64,000 nt of DNA from assembly GCA_029168955.1 (NCBI GenBank), contig JAPDOI010000038.1, forward strand, positions 523,001-587,000. Direction: 5' to 3'. The position numbers were made by a program, and so were the translations under genes. Source of the DNA: Aplectana chamaeleonis (Eukaryota; Nematoda; Chromadorea; Rhabditida; Cosmocercidae). Of the stretch, positions 9,888 through 20,697 are shown in pieces (position 1 is the stretch's first letter; every line of letters begins with the position of its first letter). Under the pieces are notes generated by a model that was not told the DNA's origin, did no database searches, and saw only the letters and a program-made list of their open reading frames with translations.

Positions 9888-11162
9888 TTATTGGATAAGC
9901 CTAAGAAGGTCATGCAGCTCCTCTCTGGCATTGATTTCCGGTTGCAGTCGCCGGATTTCACGCGCTTCCATCACTTTTCGCTCCAAGGGTCGCACCAGAT
10001 GTCGATGGAGAACCGACACTTCAAAGGAAGGTGGGCCTTCGTTACAGTGTCTCATGTTGCGGTGCTTAGCGAAACTGCTGTTCGGATAAGCAGCAGGATT
10101 CGCCAAGGCTCTTCTATGCTCATCCAAGCGTAACCTCAGGGGTCTCATCGTTTCACCCACATACTTCTCTCCGCATGCTTGACAGGTGATCAAGTATACC
10201 GTCCCACGTAATTCACATACTTTCCGAGAGGTGCAGTATCGACACGATCTGTCGTGACATCGGTTTTCGTACACTCTCGAAGACGTGAGGAGATCGCGAA
10301 GGGTCGGAGGAGGGCGGAGAATCAGACGTATTGGAAGCAAAGAGCGTTTGACGGCATTGTTGACCTCTCTTGCTACTTTTTCGTTGACGTAAGGCAGAGA
10401 TAAGGTAATCCCATCTGCGGCTCTATGGGGAGTCCAAGTTCTCAGGTTAGTTGCAGTATATCCGTTTTGATCAAGAATAGTCCTGATCTTGGCGTCCACT
10501 GTTGGATCTGAGAAGGTCCCGAGCTTCTCTTTCGTTCTGAGAAGGTTGCGTACCACGTTGACCTTCATATACATAGGGTGCGCGCTCCTTGAGTGCAGAA
10601 GGATGTTCGAAGAAGATTCTTTCTTGAACCACAGGTGTTCTTTTCGTCCTCCCACTATTCGCACTTTTACGTTTAGAAATGGCAAGAAACCACAAGCGTC
10701 AGGCGTTTCTGAAGTGAAATTCACGTTCGGATCTTGCGAATTCAATGCTTCTAACGTGCCGCTCAACTCTGTTTCATCAGTTCCGATAACAAACACGTCG
10801 TCTATATAGCGCTTAAAGTAGAGAATCCCAGTCGTTAGAGATGACTTTTCGATGTGGTCCAGGAAAATAATTGCCAGCACCGGCGCAATGCGATTCCCCA
10901 TAGCTAAGGCTCGCTTTTGCCTGTATATCTTGTTGTCGAAGCAAAATATATTACATTCAAGGGCCGCTTCAAGGAGAAAGGAGGACGATACGTCACTGCG
11001 ATGTTCTTCTAAAAGAGCGAGAACAGCATTCACTGCCCCGATGTTGTTGACGTTGGTGTATAAGGATGTCACATCGAAACTGGCGTAAACTGCTGATGTT
11101 GGAACAGGACAGCTACGCAATGACGCAAGAAATTCGTCTACGTTGATGATATAGTATAGCAT
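9888..11162 (-). CDS. Penelope-like element: reverse transcriptase (part) plus GIY-YIG endonuclease
   Basis: A 424-codon frame without stops. Residues about 25-110 hold the RT fingers/palm (FDVTSLYTNV, then MGNRIAPVLAIIFLDHIE). The catalytic YIDD is in FKRYIDDVFVI near residue 120, followed by FLPFLNVKV and HSRSAHPMYMK. A linker leads to a Cys pair region (CHDRSCRYC) and a GIY-YIG nuclease starting GTVYLITCQACGEKYVGET, with R and E/H residues further on (LRLRLDEHRR). This order is typical of Penelope-like retroelements, which copy RNA at nicked ends or telomeres. The N-terminal part of the RT is missing: the frame stops at the flanking repeat, so the copy is 5'-truncated. The rest looks intact, suggesting a young insertion. 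Confidence 0.93.
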   Translation of the reverse strand: MLYYIINVDEFLASLRSCPVPTSAVYASFDVTSLYTNVNNIGAVNAVLALLEEHRSDVSSSFLLEAALECNIFCFDNKIYRQKRALAMGNRIAPVLAIIFLDHIEKSSLTTGILYFKRYIDDVFVIGTDETELSGTLEALNSQDPNVNFTSETPDACGFLPFLNVKVRIVGGRKEHLWFKKESSSNILLHSRSAHPMYMKVNVVRNLLRTKEKLGTFSDPTVDAKIRTILDQNGYTATNLRTWTPHRAADGITLSLPYVNEKVAREVNNAVKRSLLPIRLILRPPPTLRDLLTSSRVYENRCHDRSCRYCTSRKVCELRGTVYLITCQACGEKYVGETMRPLRLRLDEHRRALANPAAYPNSSFAKHRNMRHCNEGPPSFEVSVLHRHLVRPLERKVMEAREIRRLQPEINAREELHDLLRLIQ

Positions 11163-11204
11163 TCAATCAGTAAGTCAGACGTCAAATGAGAGGTGCACCC
11201 TGTG

Positions 11205-11400
11205 CGCAAGTCAAGAAATTAATGTTTAAATAGAAACTTACATATCCTAACCAACAAGAAATAAAAAATAAATCAATAAATGAACAAAGAGGCGAATAAA
11301 TAAACAACTAAGCAAATGAATAAATACATAAATATAATTGAGGGAATAGTTAGATTAATAATTGAATGACTAATTAAATGAATGCATGAAGAACGCTCAA
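11205..11400. repeat. Right half of the inverted repeat flanking the Penelope element
   Basis: Starts CAAGTCAAGAAATTAATG and continues as AAATAAAT/GAATAAAT-rich sequence, the reverse complement of 9310-9475. Confidence 0.65.
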
Positions 11401-13239
11401 TAAAAATTTGTATCAGGATGTTTAGGAGGTGCTGTACCAAATGTGTGACAGAGAATTTTCCGTTGCCCTTCTGTGAGCTTTTGATCAAATGTGGTATACC
11501 AATCAAGAGTAAAACTGTTGTCCTACTCTGAGAGTTTTGACCGAGGAATAGCCACGAAATAGCCAAGAAATCCCCCACCAGGCTCCGCAGCGGTTCCTGG
11601 TGGACTATTTTCCTGGTTAATTCGCGGCATTTCACGAAACTGACATGAAGAAGCCCAGAAGTAGCCCCGAGATATAACCGAGAAATAACCAGAAGTAACC
11701 AAAAGTAACCAAGGCCCAACGGTCGCCGGCTCACCGAGCCACCATCCGGGGCCGCCAGCAGTTGGGCGGGGCCTCCAGTGGGTGAACGAGGTCCAAGTAC
11801 CTCAAACTTGGCTAACTGAACCGACGGAGTGTCGACATCTCAATCATGCATCTGGAATGCGCCGTATACCTACCTGGAGAGCATTATTTCTCGGCTAATT
11901 CGCAGAGCTGAATCTGTTGTTTTTTAGGTAGAACATTCATATTCTGGGATGCCTATGTTATATAGAATTAGAACGAGGATTTCTTTAATCGGATTTTTCA
12001 AGAATTTTTTCAGCGAAACGAATTTGCATTTTTAGGAAAATTACCGAAAAAAAGACATCCCTCACAACTTCGTTTTTCATCGACTTTAGAACTCCAAACA
12101 TAGTGAAGTATTATGCATTGTGTATAATCTAATTAGAATTGTTCTGTCCGGTTTTTTTTCAAGTATTCAAAAAATGCAAAAATTCACCAAATAATATTTT
12201 GTGAGATGGTGCATTGAACGCAATGCTGAATTGGGAAGCTTGTCCTCCCAAAGCAGGTGAGTAATCACGATAAGATGGAAATTGTTGATTTTGGAAAACT
12301 TTCTGAGAATGCGAAATTTGCTAGATTGGAAAACACATTTCCAACCCATTGTGGAAAAAAATAATTTAAATGATTATATAAATAAAGAATTGAATAATGA
12401 ATGAATATTTGAGTAAGAGAATGAATAAATTGATTCATCATTTAAGAATTTAAAGAAAGCAATTAAGTAAGTAAATAAATAAATGAGATAAAAAGTGCAT
12501 GAACGAGTAGGTAACTAAATGAATGAGAAGTAGCTAAAAAGAAGGTTCATCATTACTAAGTGAACAAATCAGCAAAGTTAGTCAGTAAGTAAATTCCGTA
12601 TGCAGGAATGCTTGAGCTGAGAAGGAAATATTTTAGCCTTTTGTTTAAGTACTAAAATGGCAGCTAAAGAGAAATCTGATGCTTGGAAGTGCTTACCGAA
12701 TGTTCGAGTGTCCCGGAATTAGTGTTCCAATAATCTTTGATTACTTGGACTTTCTGGTTACACAGAATATTCGAAAAATCTTTTTTTCCGAGCAAACTGA
12801 GTATTGGAATAGTGCAACAAGCGACATTACATTCCGGTGTTCCAGTATTATTCTATTTAATTCAAAAATAGCTCGTGAATGCGAAAAAGATTGAAGAAAA
12901 TACCTTTTCCAAGTTATTTTTTTGTGAACAAAAGCCCTAAGAATGCAGAAACAAAACTCCCAATCTACTGACGAGCTGCTGTTCTCTAGCATCTCTAAAT
13001 CGAATCACTTACAGCAAAATACATATTCTGTTTATGTACATAGATGCTTAACGTGGTAAAAAACGAGAGGCGATCGAGTCTCTGCTCAAAAAATAAAGAT
13101 CTCAGCTCTTGAAATTGTCCGACTGCAAGAAATATATGGTGAATTCAAAATGAGTGATGGTTCATAAAAGATAATGGCGAATAGCATCCATGAACGAACT
13201 ATTGACTCCTTGATTAGCACGGGAACAACATCACGAGAG
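11401..13239. other. AT-rich stretch without genes
   Basis: Contains short direct repeats (AAGTAACCAAAAGTAACCAA near 11690), a GC-rich patch at 11720-11800, an SL1-like 22-mer at 11801-11822 on the - strand, and an AAAT/GAAT-rich tract at 12370-12530. No coding exon or transposon domain can be supported. Confidence 0.5.
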
Positions 13240-13310
13240 TACCGTCCCTGATGGCGCAGTGCGATGAGTCGTGTTGTCCGGGTTCGATTCCAACAGTGCA
13301 GTGAGTTTTG
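13240..13310 (+). repeat. tRNA-derived SINE head
   Basis: TGGCGCAGTGCG looks like an RNA polymerase III A box. GGTTCGATTCC, some 25 bases later, is a full B box. The cloverleaf is not intact, so this is a SINE head, not a tRNA gene. It runs into the repeat at 13330-13475 (GTTAAC/GGTTAAC motifs). Confidence 0.6.
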
Positions 13311-13554
13311 CACTTGTGACTGTTACCTTCTCCCGTTCAACCACTGGTTAACAAGCGGTTTACGTGGGGTGTCTCTAAGGTCAGCGGGCGGCTAACTCAT
13401 GGCCAGCGTGCATTTAACAGGCGGCTGAGTTTCGCTGTTTAACAGCGGTTAACGCAATGATTACTACCACCCCAGATTTCTGCTGTCATGACCGTCTGAT
13501 CAGTTCATTGCGAGGAATTTAGTGATACAAATATGCATTGTCCAATAAACTACT

Positions 13555-15142
13555 GGGGCCGGATTCATCAACGAGGCAGTGCCGGTAGCCCTACCCAGTG
13601 GCAGCTCTACCCACGGTAGATTGCTACCCTAACCATCACATTGTGATTCACGAGCGCAATGCTACCGCGGGTAGCACTACCAAGCAGTTACGCCTAAAAG
13701 CGTTATGTGTGTGGTGACGCCGCCGTGTTTTACAAACCACGGCTACTGCACATCGCTCGTAATCGCTCTCCAAAAGCTTAAACTTTTGGGAACTCACAGA
13801 ACCTAGAGCATAAAAAAACAAAAAACCATGAGTGAAGTAAATCTATGCTCGAATCACATGAAGAATTCAGCGGTATGGGAAACGCGGCTATGGTTTTCGG
13901 TATTTTTTCGGTAGATTTTATTGATATGTTCTTTATTCTGTAACATATGTAGTTTGAATATTGAATATGAGGATGATGTGTATATTAATGAGGAATTTTT
14001 TTGGGACGCTCAAATGATTTCTCATATGTAGCTGGTTTGCGGCGTCCCACGAAATTACCCAAAACGATATTTTACGTAGAAAATGTCAAAAACTAGAAAC
14101 CAAAGAGACAAAAACTTAGCCGTAACAGAAAAGCTTGGGCCTAAATGTGTAATCATCAGATTTGCCGTAGTACTTATGCGAACGCTTTATACCTTATACT
14201 CAGCTAGTTTGCGCATAGTGTTTAGGTTAGGAAAAAACCGGGAGTGGATCACGGCTGTTCTTTTTCGATGATGTTTTCAATATTTTTCTCCTAATCTCGT
14301 CCTCATCAATCCTTAGCCGCCCTCGTCGTTTGGGTAAATTGAAAGTGTTTGCCTGAAAATTAGAAGCTGTGAGAACCCAATTCTCGCACAAAAGTGAAAT
14401 CATAGATACATATCAGTTTCGCGCAAATATAATTGCGGTTTTTACTGAAACATACTTTTTCGCCGAAACGAGCTCTTTTTGCAAAATTTAGTATGGCATT
14501 CAAAAGCGCAATCCTTCATCTATCTTCCTCTACCGGAAAAGGAAAAGCAAAATAAACTTTGCGGATTAAAGGATTCCGTGTAGCTTGGTGTCTCAAAGTT
14601 ATTGCGTGAAAGAGAAATTGAAGGCAGCAAGAATATTCACTGCTTAGAACACACATAAAATTTTAATTCAGAAAAGATAGAGTTTTATGAGAAAATACAA
14701 GAAGTATCAAATAGAGAAGCATCAAAATCTACAAAAAAAATCAACCATCAAAACCCACAATTATTTTTGCTCCAACCAAATAATTCAAAAATAATCAAGC
14801 CTTGACGATAATTAACGAGTATTGAGAAGAGGGTGGCGGAAATTGACTATGAAAACACAACATCTTGACCAAATAAATATAAAAATTGCCGGAAATCCGT
14901 TATACAAGGGTCTTGAAAACAGCTGTTCAAAGGACGAGCGCGCAAATTCAACATCAGAGCGCGAAATCTCGCTGGGTCGGACGCAACTGGTAGGACCCTA
15001 CCCGAGATTCGCGCAGGGTAGGCTTGGTAGGCTGCTACTGTGGGTAGCAAATTTCGTGAATCGCGTCTTTCGCGCGAATTTCGGTAGGAAGCTACCCTTA
15101 CCCAGCCTACCAGCGCTAAATTTCGTTGATGAATCCGGCCCC
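13555..15142. mobile_element. hAT-like non-autonomous element, 1.59 kb
   Basis: Perfect 20-bp terminal inverted repeats, GGGGCCGGATTCATCAACGA. Both subterminal regions are packed with GGTAG/CTACC motifs (left: 13585-13675; right: 14985-15115), as in hAT elements where such repeats bind transposase. No transposase frame is visible inside. The target duplication could not be resolved. The 19555-19806 element has related ends. Confidence 0.8.
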
Positions 15143-15940
15143 TGGAGCGGAATCTCATAAATCATTTCGAAAATGAAATCGGATCACTTTGAAGCAAAGT
15201 ATGGCAATCCGCTGCTTAGTGAGCGCCAAAACCGCCGCAAAACGCTTCCTTCGCAGAAATTTTGCTCGGTAATGTAGTCCAACCTCAGCCGTCGTGTATA
15301 GCAACCCTGCCAAACGAGAAATCCTTATCCGCTCTAATGAGCAAGGGAAAAGTTGACCACGCCCCAAAAAAGGAAAAAATTGCTTGCCCACCGACGAGGG
15401 TCCAATCTTCATTGGAAAGAAACGTGCGATTGAATCTGTTCAAAGTCTGTGTTCTTACACTTGTTTCTGATCTAGCTTCATATCACCAGCCTGCTACAGC
15501 CTGCTACAGAGCAAGAGGGAGAAACAAGCTAGAGACATCTCGTCTTTTCCTAGCCGTTCAAATTCAAAATCGTCGAAAGGCGATGACTCCGTTTGCAAAG
15601 AGCTCTGAGCGATACAGGAGAAACCGTTGTGAACAACGTGAACTTCTATCCGAGAAAAGGAGAAAACTCGATACTGGGTTTGCCCTGTGCTTCAGAGTTA
15701 CAGATAAAAATAGCGATTTCAACTGTCACTTACTTTAACGCTTTGAAGCTGATGATCTTCTCAGCGGAGACCACAACTCTTCTACCCTACACAATATCCG
15801 CAAAACGATGAACGATGGTTTTATAAAAAAGCAAAGGCACGAAGTCTATGAGCGCATCGTCACAATGAGCAATGTACAATCGTTGTATAAAGTTTTGAGT
15901 ATATTCCAAACCGATCCCAAATCTCAATTGTGAGTCTATC
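15143..15940. other. No firm feature
   Basis: Frames up to 158 codons (15262-15738, + strand) and 85 codons (15155-15412, - strand) exist, but show no domain, signal peptide or relative in the window. Confidence 0.4.
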
Positions 15941-16345
15941 GGATTCGATCTTTTAGAACGCTCCCACTTAACAGCAAAACTCTGAATTGCCACGAAAGGC
16001 CTGTCTGAAACTCCAGAAGCCCTGTCTGTTCTTCATCTGGTTACCAACACGCGTTTAATGAGACAGATAAGGATGTAAACCAAACACCATAACTACTTTA
16101 CCTGGCGAAAGGGATGCCTTGAGACAACTCTGTGGAGGAAACGCTTGGCACGACTCAGTTTTGTATTAGGACAACTTATGGATCTGTTGCCTTCAAGTTT
16201 GTCTTTGTGAGCTTGTTCACCAAGAATATTTGCCTTTGGCCTTAGAGGATCGGCTAAAAAGCTCTGCCTGTTGTGCCCAAAAGAACCTCTAGCCGGTATA
16301 AGCCTTGTTGTTTTTCCAGAATGCGTATCATTAAGATAGAACACT
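15941..16345 (-). other. Exon-like repeated block, copy 1
   Basis: An 83-codon - strand frame ends at a good donor (CAG|GTAAAG at about 16100) and reads ILGEQAHKDKLEGNRSISC. Copies lie at 22238-22520 (direct) and 24660-24780 (inverted), and keep LEGN.PISCH. Either a duplicated exon of an unknown gene or a repeat that stays open by chance. It also preserves the empty site of the 20698-22237 foldback. Confidence 0.35.
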
Positions 16346-16579
16346 CCTCAAAATTTTCGGTCTCGTGTTTGTTGAACTTCTCTAAAATAGTCTCACGTGT
16401 TTTCTGAAAGAATTATGAAAGAGATTGCGAGATTAAGCTGCACACTTCGAAATAATATAGTGTGGGGCGAACTTATGGATCCACTCAGAATCTCTCTCAC
16501 AGATATCAGACCTTAAATCTCACAGTGTAAGACCATAACTGAATTGCTGACTGTTGGAAATCATTGGTGTATGGTTTTG

Positions 16580-16740
16580 GGTCGGTAGAGTCCACATAAT
16601 CAATTTTGACTGGTGTATGGATGGGGCTGCGAAAGTAGGTCGCAGCGCGCCATCGAAACCCCGTTGGCCAGTGTTGCCGCCAACGCCGCACTGCCAGCCG
16701 CCTGACTCATGCGTCAGACTAAACGTGATACGAAAACCAT
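16580..16740 (-). repeat. tRNA-derived SINE, copy 2 of the GTCTGACGCATG family
   Basis: On the - strand: GTCTGACGCATGAGTCAGGC, an A-box-like TGGCAGTGCGG, and a B-box-like GGTTTCGATGG. It matches 48713-48880 on the other strand. Confidence 0.55.
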
Positions 16741-16744
16741 ATGC

Positions 16745-17666
16745 ATAATCGAATTAATTCGAGAAGGAAAGTTATTCCCAGAACGAGACTCAATTTAGGC
16801 AAATGTTTGACTCTTAAACTTATTCATAGAGCATCGTTTTATGAATAAGACTGAATAGATCGGAAATCCGATGTTGGCGATTTACCTCTTTTCTGGAAAA
16901 TACGTATTTCGCGAGGGTTGGCTATCTGATACACAAAGAAACTGAGCAAACAAACTGAACTAAAGAAAAAAATCCACGTTTGACTGTTCACGATGCGTCA
17001 ACACTTTGCGGATCTCTTTTCTTAAGATTGAGACAGTTACAAGCGAAGTTCGAATCAGACTCAAGAGGATTTGAAAACGGGTTTCTGAATTATCATCAAA
17101 CTCCTCTACTTTCAATCAAATTACAATTTCACATCTAAAGAAGGCTTCATATTGACACATCTGTCTACCTTTAGTTGTACCCGGAGCATTAACTATATTC
17201 ACTGCGCTTATTTTCCTGTGATGATCGAGTTTTGGATATCTGCGTATCTGTGGTCAGTCATGTCTCTGATCTCTGATCGTAAAAAGATGAATACGTAGAA
17301 TATGGAGTATCTATCGAAAAAATGGCATGACTAACACAAGATCACTATTGAATTTCTATCAGATAAATAACATTACGACTGACACATGATTAGAAGTGCA
17401 CTCATCCTCCGTCTTCATGTACTGCTCTACAATGTATACACTTAAAGGAGTCCTGATCTGTTCACAGATTGCCTTTTTTGAGTAGTACTTCCGATTCCCA
17501 TCCATCTCAGTTTTTTAAGGAATGGTGCCTACACTCTCCATAGCCGGGTTTCAGAGTTGTTTGAAGCTGGTACCGTGGGTGGTGAATGCCTTCAATTTAG
17601 AGGCAGTGCTCTTCGGATATCTACACGGCTTACGGGAGGTCTGATGCCCTATATAGCAAGGCATGC
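16745..17666. other. No feature seen
   Basis: AT-rich sequence with no long frame, repeat or splice-site pair that I can support. Confidence 0.5.
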
Positions 17667-18149
17667 TTAGAGGCACAGTTCAACCTACAAATCGATTCTT
17701 TGCTTTTTAGTATATCTTGGAAAAAATTTCATGCTGATGACAATGGTGCTTCCGAAATCGCTCAGAACTTAATGCGAACGGAGTTATGGCCCCTCAAAAA
17801 TTTTGCATTTGAATGGGGAGATGTTCGCGGAAGAGTAGTCTCGAGCCTCTTTTTTTCTCGTTATTCGCAGCCATCGTTCTTAAGAAGGTTACACTATGTA
17901 GGCAGACCGAAAACAAATAGAGGAACATAGATTTCGAATAAAATCGATCGCGCTTTTCTTCCCTATTGAGATCGGAAACTTGTCGGCGGGCATCACCCAT
18001 TTTTTCTTTAAAGGGGGCGTGGTCTACTTTTCCTCACTTTTTCTCGTTTATTTAAGCGAATTGAGATTTCGCGCTTAGTAGGGTTGCTACACACGGCGGC
18101 CGGAGTATAATATCAAAAATTACCTCTCAGCTTGAACTGTGCCTCCAAA
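17667..18149. mobile_element. TTAAAGGCACAG-family MITE
   Basis: Left end TTAGAGGCACAGTTCAACCT, right end AGCTTGAACTGTGCCTCCAA. The internal sequence matches 36074-36552 over its length (for example GGAGAAAATTTC..GATGACAATGGTG and TTCTCGTTATTCGCAGCCATCGTT). Confidence 0.8.
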
Positions 18150-18511
18150 AAGAACGCGAAGGCCGCGTTTTGAGACAAAACAGGCCCTCCCTTGTCTACG
18201 TTGATTTTTGAGCGTAGAGGAATTGACCGCTGTGAAAGATGATGCCTTTCAGTGTCATCAAGCAATCAGCCAACTTATCGGCACTTCCTTGACTTGATCG
18301 TTCCTATAATGTTAATGTTCATTCGTACACACCGAGGGGCGGAAGTGCTGCACGGGGCGGTTCTGGGACTCCAAAACATTCGTTTGCAGCCGTTGTTGTG
18401 CCACTCCTGGCTCGTTCTTTACCGTTCCTTCGGCACTGGAAGCCTAGGATCCTTCCCGCCTATCGTTTCACTGTGGAAAGTCACCGAGGATGATCATCGT
18501 CAAAGCTGCCT

Positions 18512-18823
18512 TTAAAGACACAGTCCAACCTCGGAATCGCTCTTCTGCTTTTCTACCTACCTTGAGAACAGTTTCAAGCTGATTCCAATAATGTCTCTGA
18601 AATTGTACAAGACCACCTAGGAATGGTGTTATGGCCCCTCGAACATTGGGCTACGGAAACATGGTGGACGAGTTGTCCGAGGCTTTTAACCTCCGTCATA
18701 TAGAACCGATGTAGAACGGGTATAATAATCGAAAGCCATCGCTCATGTCGCCAATACTGAGCTCAAAAAATCGTAAAAGGGGCGTGCCAAAGTGGCTTAC
18801 CCAGGGTGGCTTTCTCCTATAAC
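18512..18823. mobile_element. TTAAAGGCACAG-family MITE, truncated
   Basis: Left end TTAAAGACACAGTCCAACCT is clear and the inside resembles the 17667 and 36074 copies, but there is no matching right end before the next hairpin. Confidence 0.6.
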
Positions 18824-19178
18824 TGTATGGTATACTGGCCCTTGGCCAATATACTTCTCTTAAAGGCACAGTTCAAGCTCAGGGACGAAATCTGTGATTT
18901 CCACATAAGTGTGAAGTAGACCCACCCTATATAGCAACTGACAAGTGCGAGCCCTTAATTCTTCCGGAAAAGCGAGATTTTTAAATTTTTTTCAATAAAT
19001 AAATAAATAAAATAAATAAAAAAAATCTCGCTTTTCTGGAAGAATTAAGTGCTCGCACATGTCAGTTGCTATATAGGGTGGGTCTACTTCACAATGGAAA
19101 TCACAGAATTCGTCCCTGAGCTTGGACTGTGCCTTTTTAAGAGAAGGATATTGGCCAAGGGTCAATATCCCATACAAT
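18824..19178. repeat. Long hairpin with an AAAT loop
   Basis: Arms 18824-18979 and 19017-19178 are nearly perfect inverted copies (about 155 bp), each containing a TTAAAGGCACAG-type end. The loop is (AAAT)n. A transcript through it would be a long double-stranded RNA. It looks like two elements of one family inserted head to head, or a young foldback. Confidence 0.85.
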
Positions 19179-19554
19179 ATCTTATACATCATCAACGATC
19201 AAACCTTCTTTGTTTCCAATTTGGATCTTGCGTTCATAGCTTTACTACAGGGTATGGTTTCAGAATTAAATTCGAAGAATCTTATCATTGACTTACAAGT
19301 GAGATGTGAAGAGAGCACCTGTGGTCAACAAGCAATAGCTGAGCACTGTTCTTTAACGAAAGGATATGGCTATTGAGGCACTTCAGCTGGAGAACAGCTG
19401 ACTTTGTGGGAACAATATCACTTCACGTTCTAATCATGGTATTGCTAGTTTGGATAGGCCTGAAGACTTCTTTGGCAAAAGCTAACGATGACGATCTATT
19501 GTTATCAGTAGTTTCCCGAAACTCGACTCTCGTTAGCACGTCAATTATGTCCAT
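19179..19554. other. No feature seen
   Basis: Frames of 60-80 codons only; a hydrophobic segment at 19410-19470 (+ strand) is not backed by any exon structure. Confidence 0.4.
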
Positions 19555-19806
19555 CTGAGGCCGAATGCATCAACAGGTAGGGTTGGGGGAGGAGCAAGGC
19601 AGTCTGCGCCCTTGAAGATCTCTGTAGCTCACAAAATCAATCGTGCAGCTGCCGCTTCAGCTAGGAGGCTGGGGCAGCTAGAGCAGCGAAAAACACTGCT
19701 GGGACACGATTGATTAGCTTATCTACTGCCATCGCACTGCGATTTTCAGAGATGCCAACTGCCCTGCCCCTGCCCCAACGCGGCGCGTTGTTGCATCCGG
19801 CCCCTG
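19555..19806. mobile_element. Small MITE with GAGGCCGAATGCATCAACA ends
   Basis: The right end, TTGTTGCATCCGGCCCCTGA, is the imperfect inverse of the left. Interior arms GTTGGGGGAGGAGCAAGGCAG and GCCCTGCCCCTGCCCCAAC, CAGCAGTGTT and CACTGCG fold back. The ends resemble those of 13555-15142. Confidence 0.65.
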
Positions 19807-20639
19807 AGTGTATGTGATCTCCTCGACTTTCTTGAGATTTCATGATCCTCGCGATGAGCTTTGATCTGTACACAATTGCTGAAAGAATGTTCAAAACAGT
19901 CCACACTATACAATCTTTATTGTGTAATATGAGCAATGCTTACCATACACTGTGTTGTGATTGGTTTAGAAAAGATTGCGGAGGAGTGAGAGGATGGACA
20001 ATTATCCCAACGAACGGTCAAGAATGAGAGTAGATTGCGGATTTAGGACACAGAATTCCAGACCTGTCCTATAAGATATAAGTTTCATACATTCGCCAGA
20101 GGCAGTTTGGAAAAAAAAACATTATGACGAGGATCAACTGCAAAAGAGATGCGCCAACTTATATTTATAACCATGGAGACAGAAGCAGCGGTTCATCTCA
20201 AAAACCTAAGACTCGGAATCCAACGGAATCTCTTTAGCATGTACTTTGAAATGACTCAATACCAGCCCTGGGAGCATATCGTCGTCGCCGTTTTTATACG
20301 AAGCCGCGACGAACACATGTGGCACGCATGGAAGCGAGGAGGTAATGATAGTCATGATCATCGATCGAGTAATGTCACGTTAGTTCGCTGCGCCACGGCT
20401 TCCTCCAGAGAAGAGAAGGATCATATCATTTGTGATCTGGGAGTATGGCCTGCCAGCTCTGTTATGAAAGGTACCATAGGCGCTATTCATACTACTCAAC
20501 GCCAGCGCGTCAAGCGCGTGACGGGCTGACGTGCGTGGCGGAGACGATTTTTACGACCTTTTAATCTTTTTCATTATCAATCCATTATCATTTTTTCCGT
20601 TCCATGATAATTAATTGCATTACTATCCTCATTACTATT
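19807..20639. other. Repeat fragment at 20300-20400; otherwise nothing
   Basis: 20302-20400 is a solo copy of the GACGAACACATGTGGCACGC block found at 5405-5543 and in the 26203-26965 element. A 126-codon frame at 20149-20529 runs through it and is therefore unlikely to be a gene. Confidence 0.45.
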
Positions 20640-20697
20640 TTGTCTGATAAAACGCTCCCAGTAAACGGTCAGGAAGCTGCGTTCCTCCACGAAAGGC

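Noticed and set aside
10471..11088. Plus-strand and other minus-strand frames over the Penelope region
   Set aside because: Shadows of the clear RT and GIY-YIG frame.
13240..13310. Intact tRNA gene
   Set aside because: A and B boxes are present but the stems of a cloverleaf do not pair; a SINE head fits better.
18971..19030. AAAT repeat as an origin or telomere-like signal
   Set aside because: It is only the loop of the hairpin; no other supporting sign.
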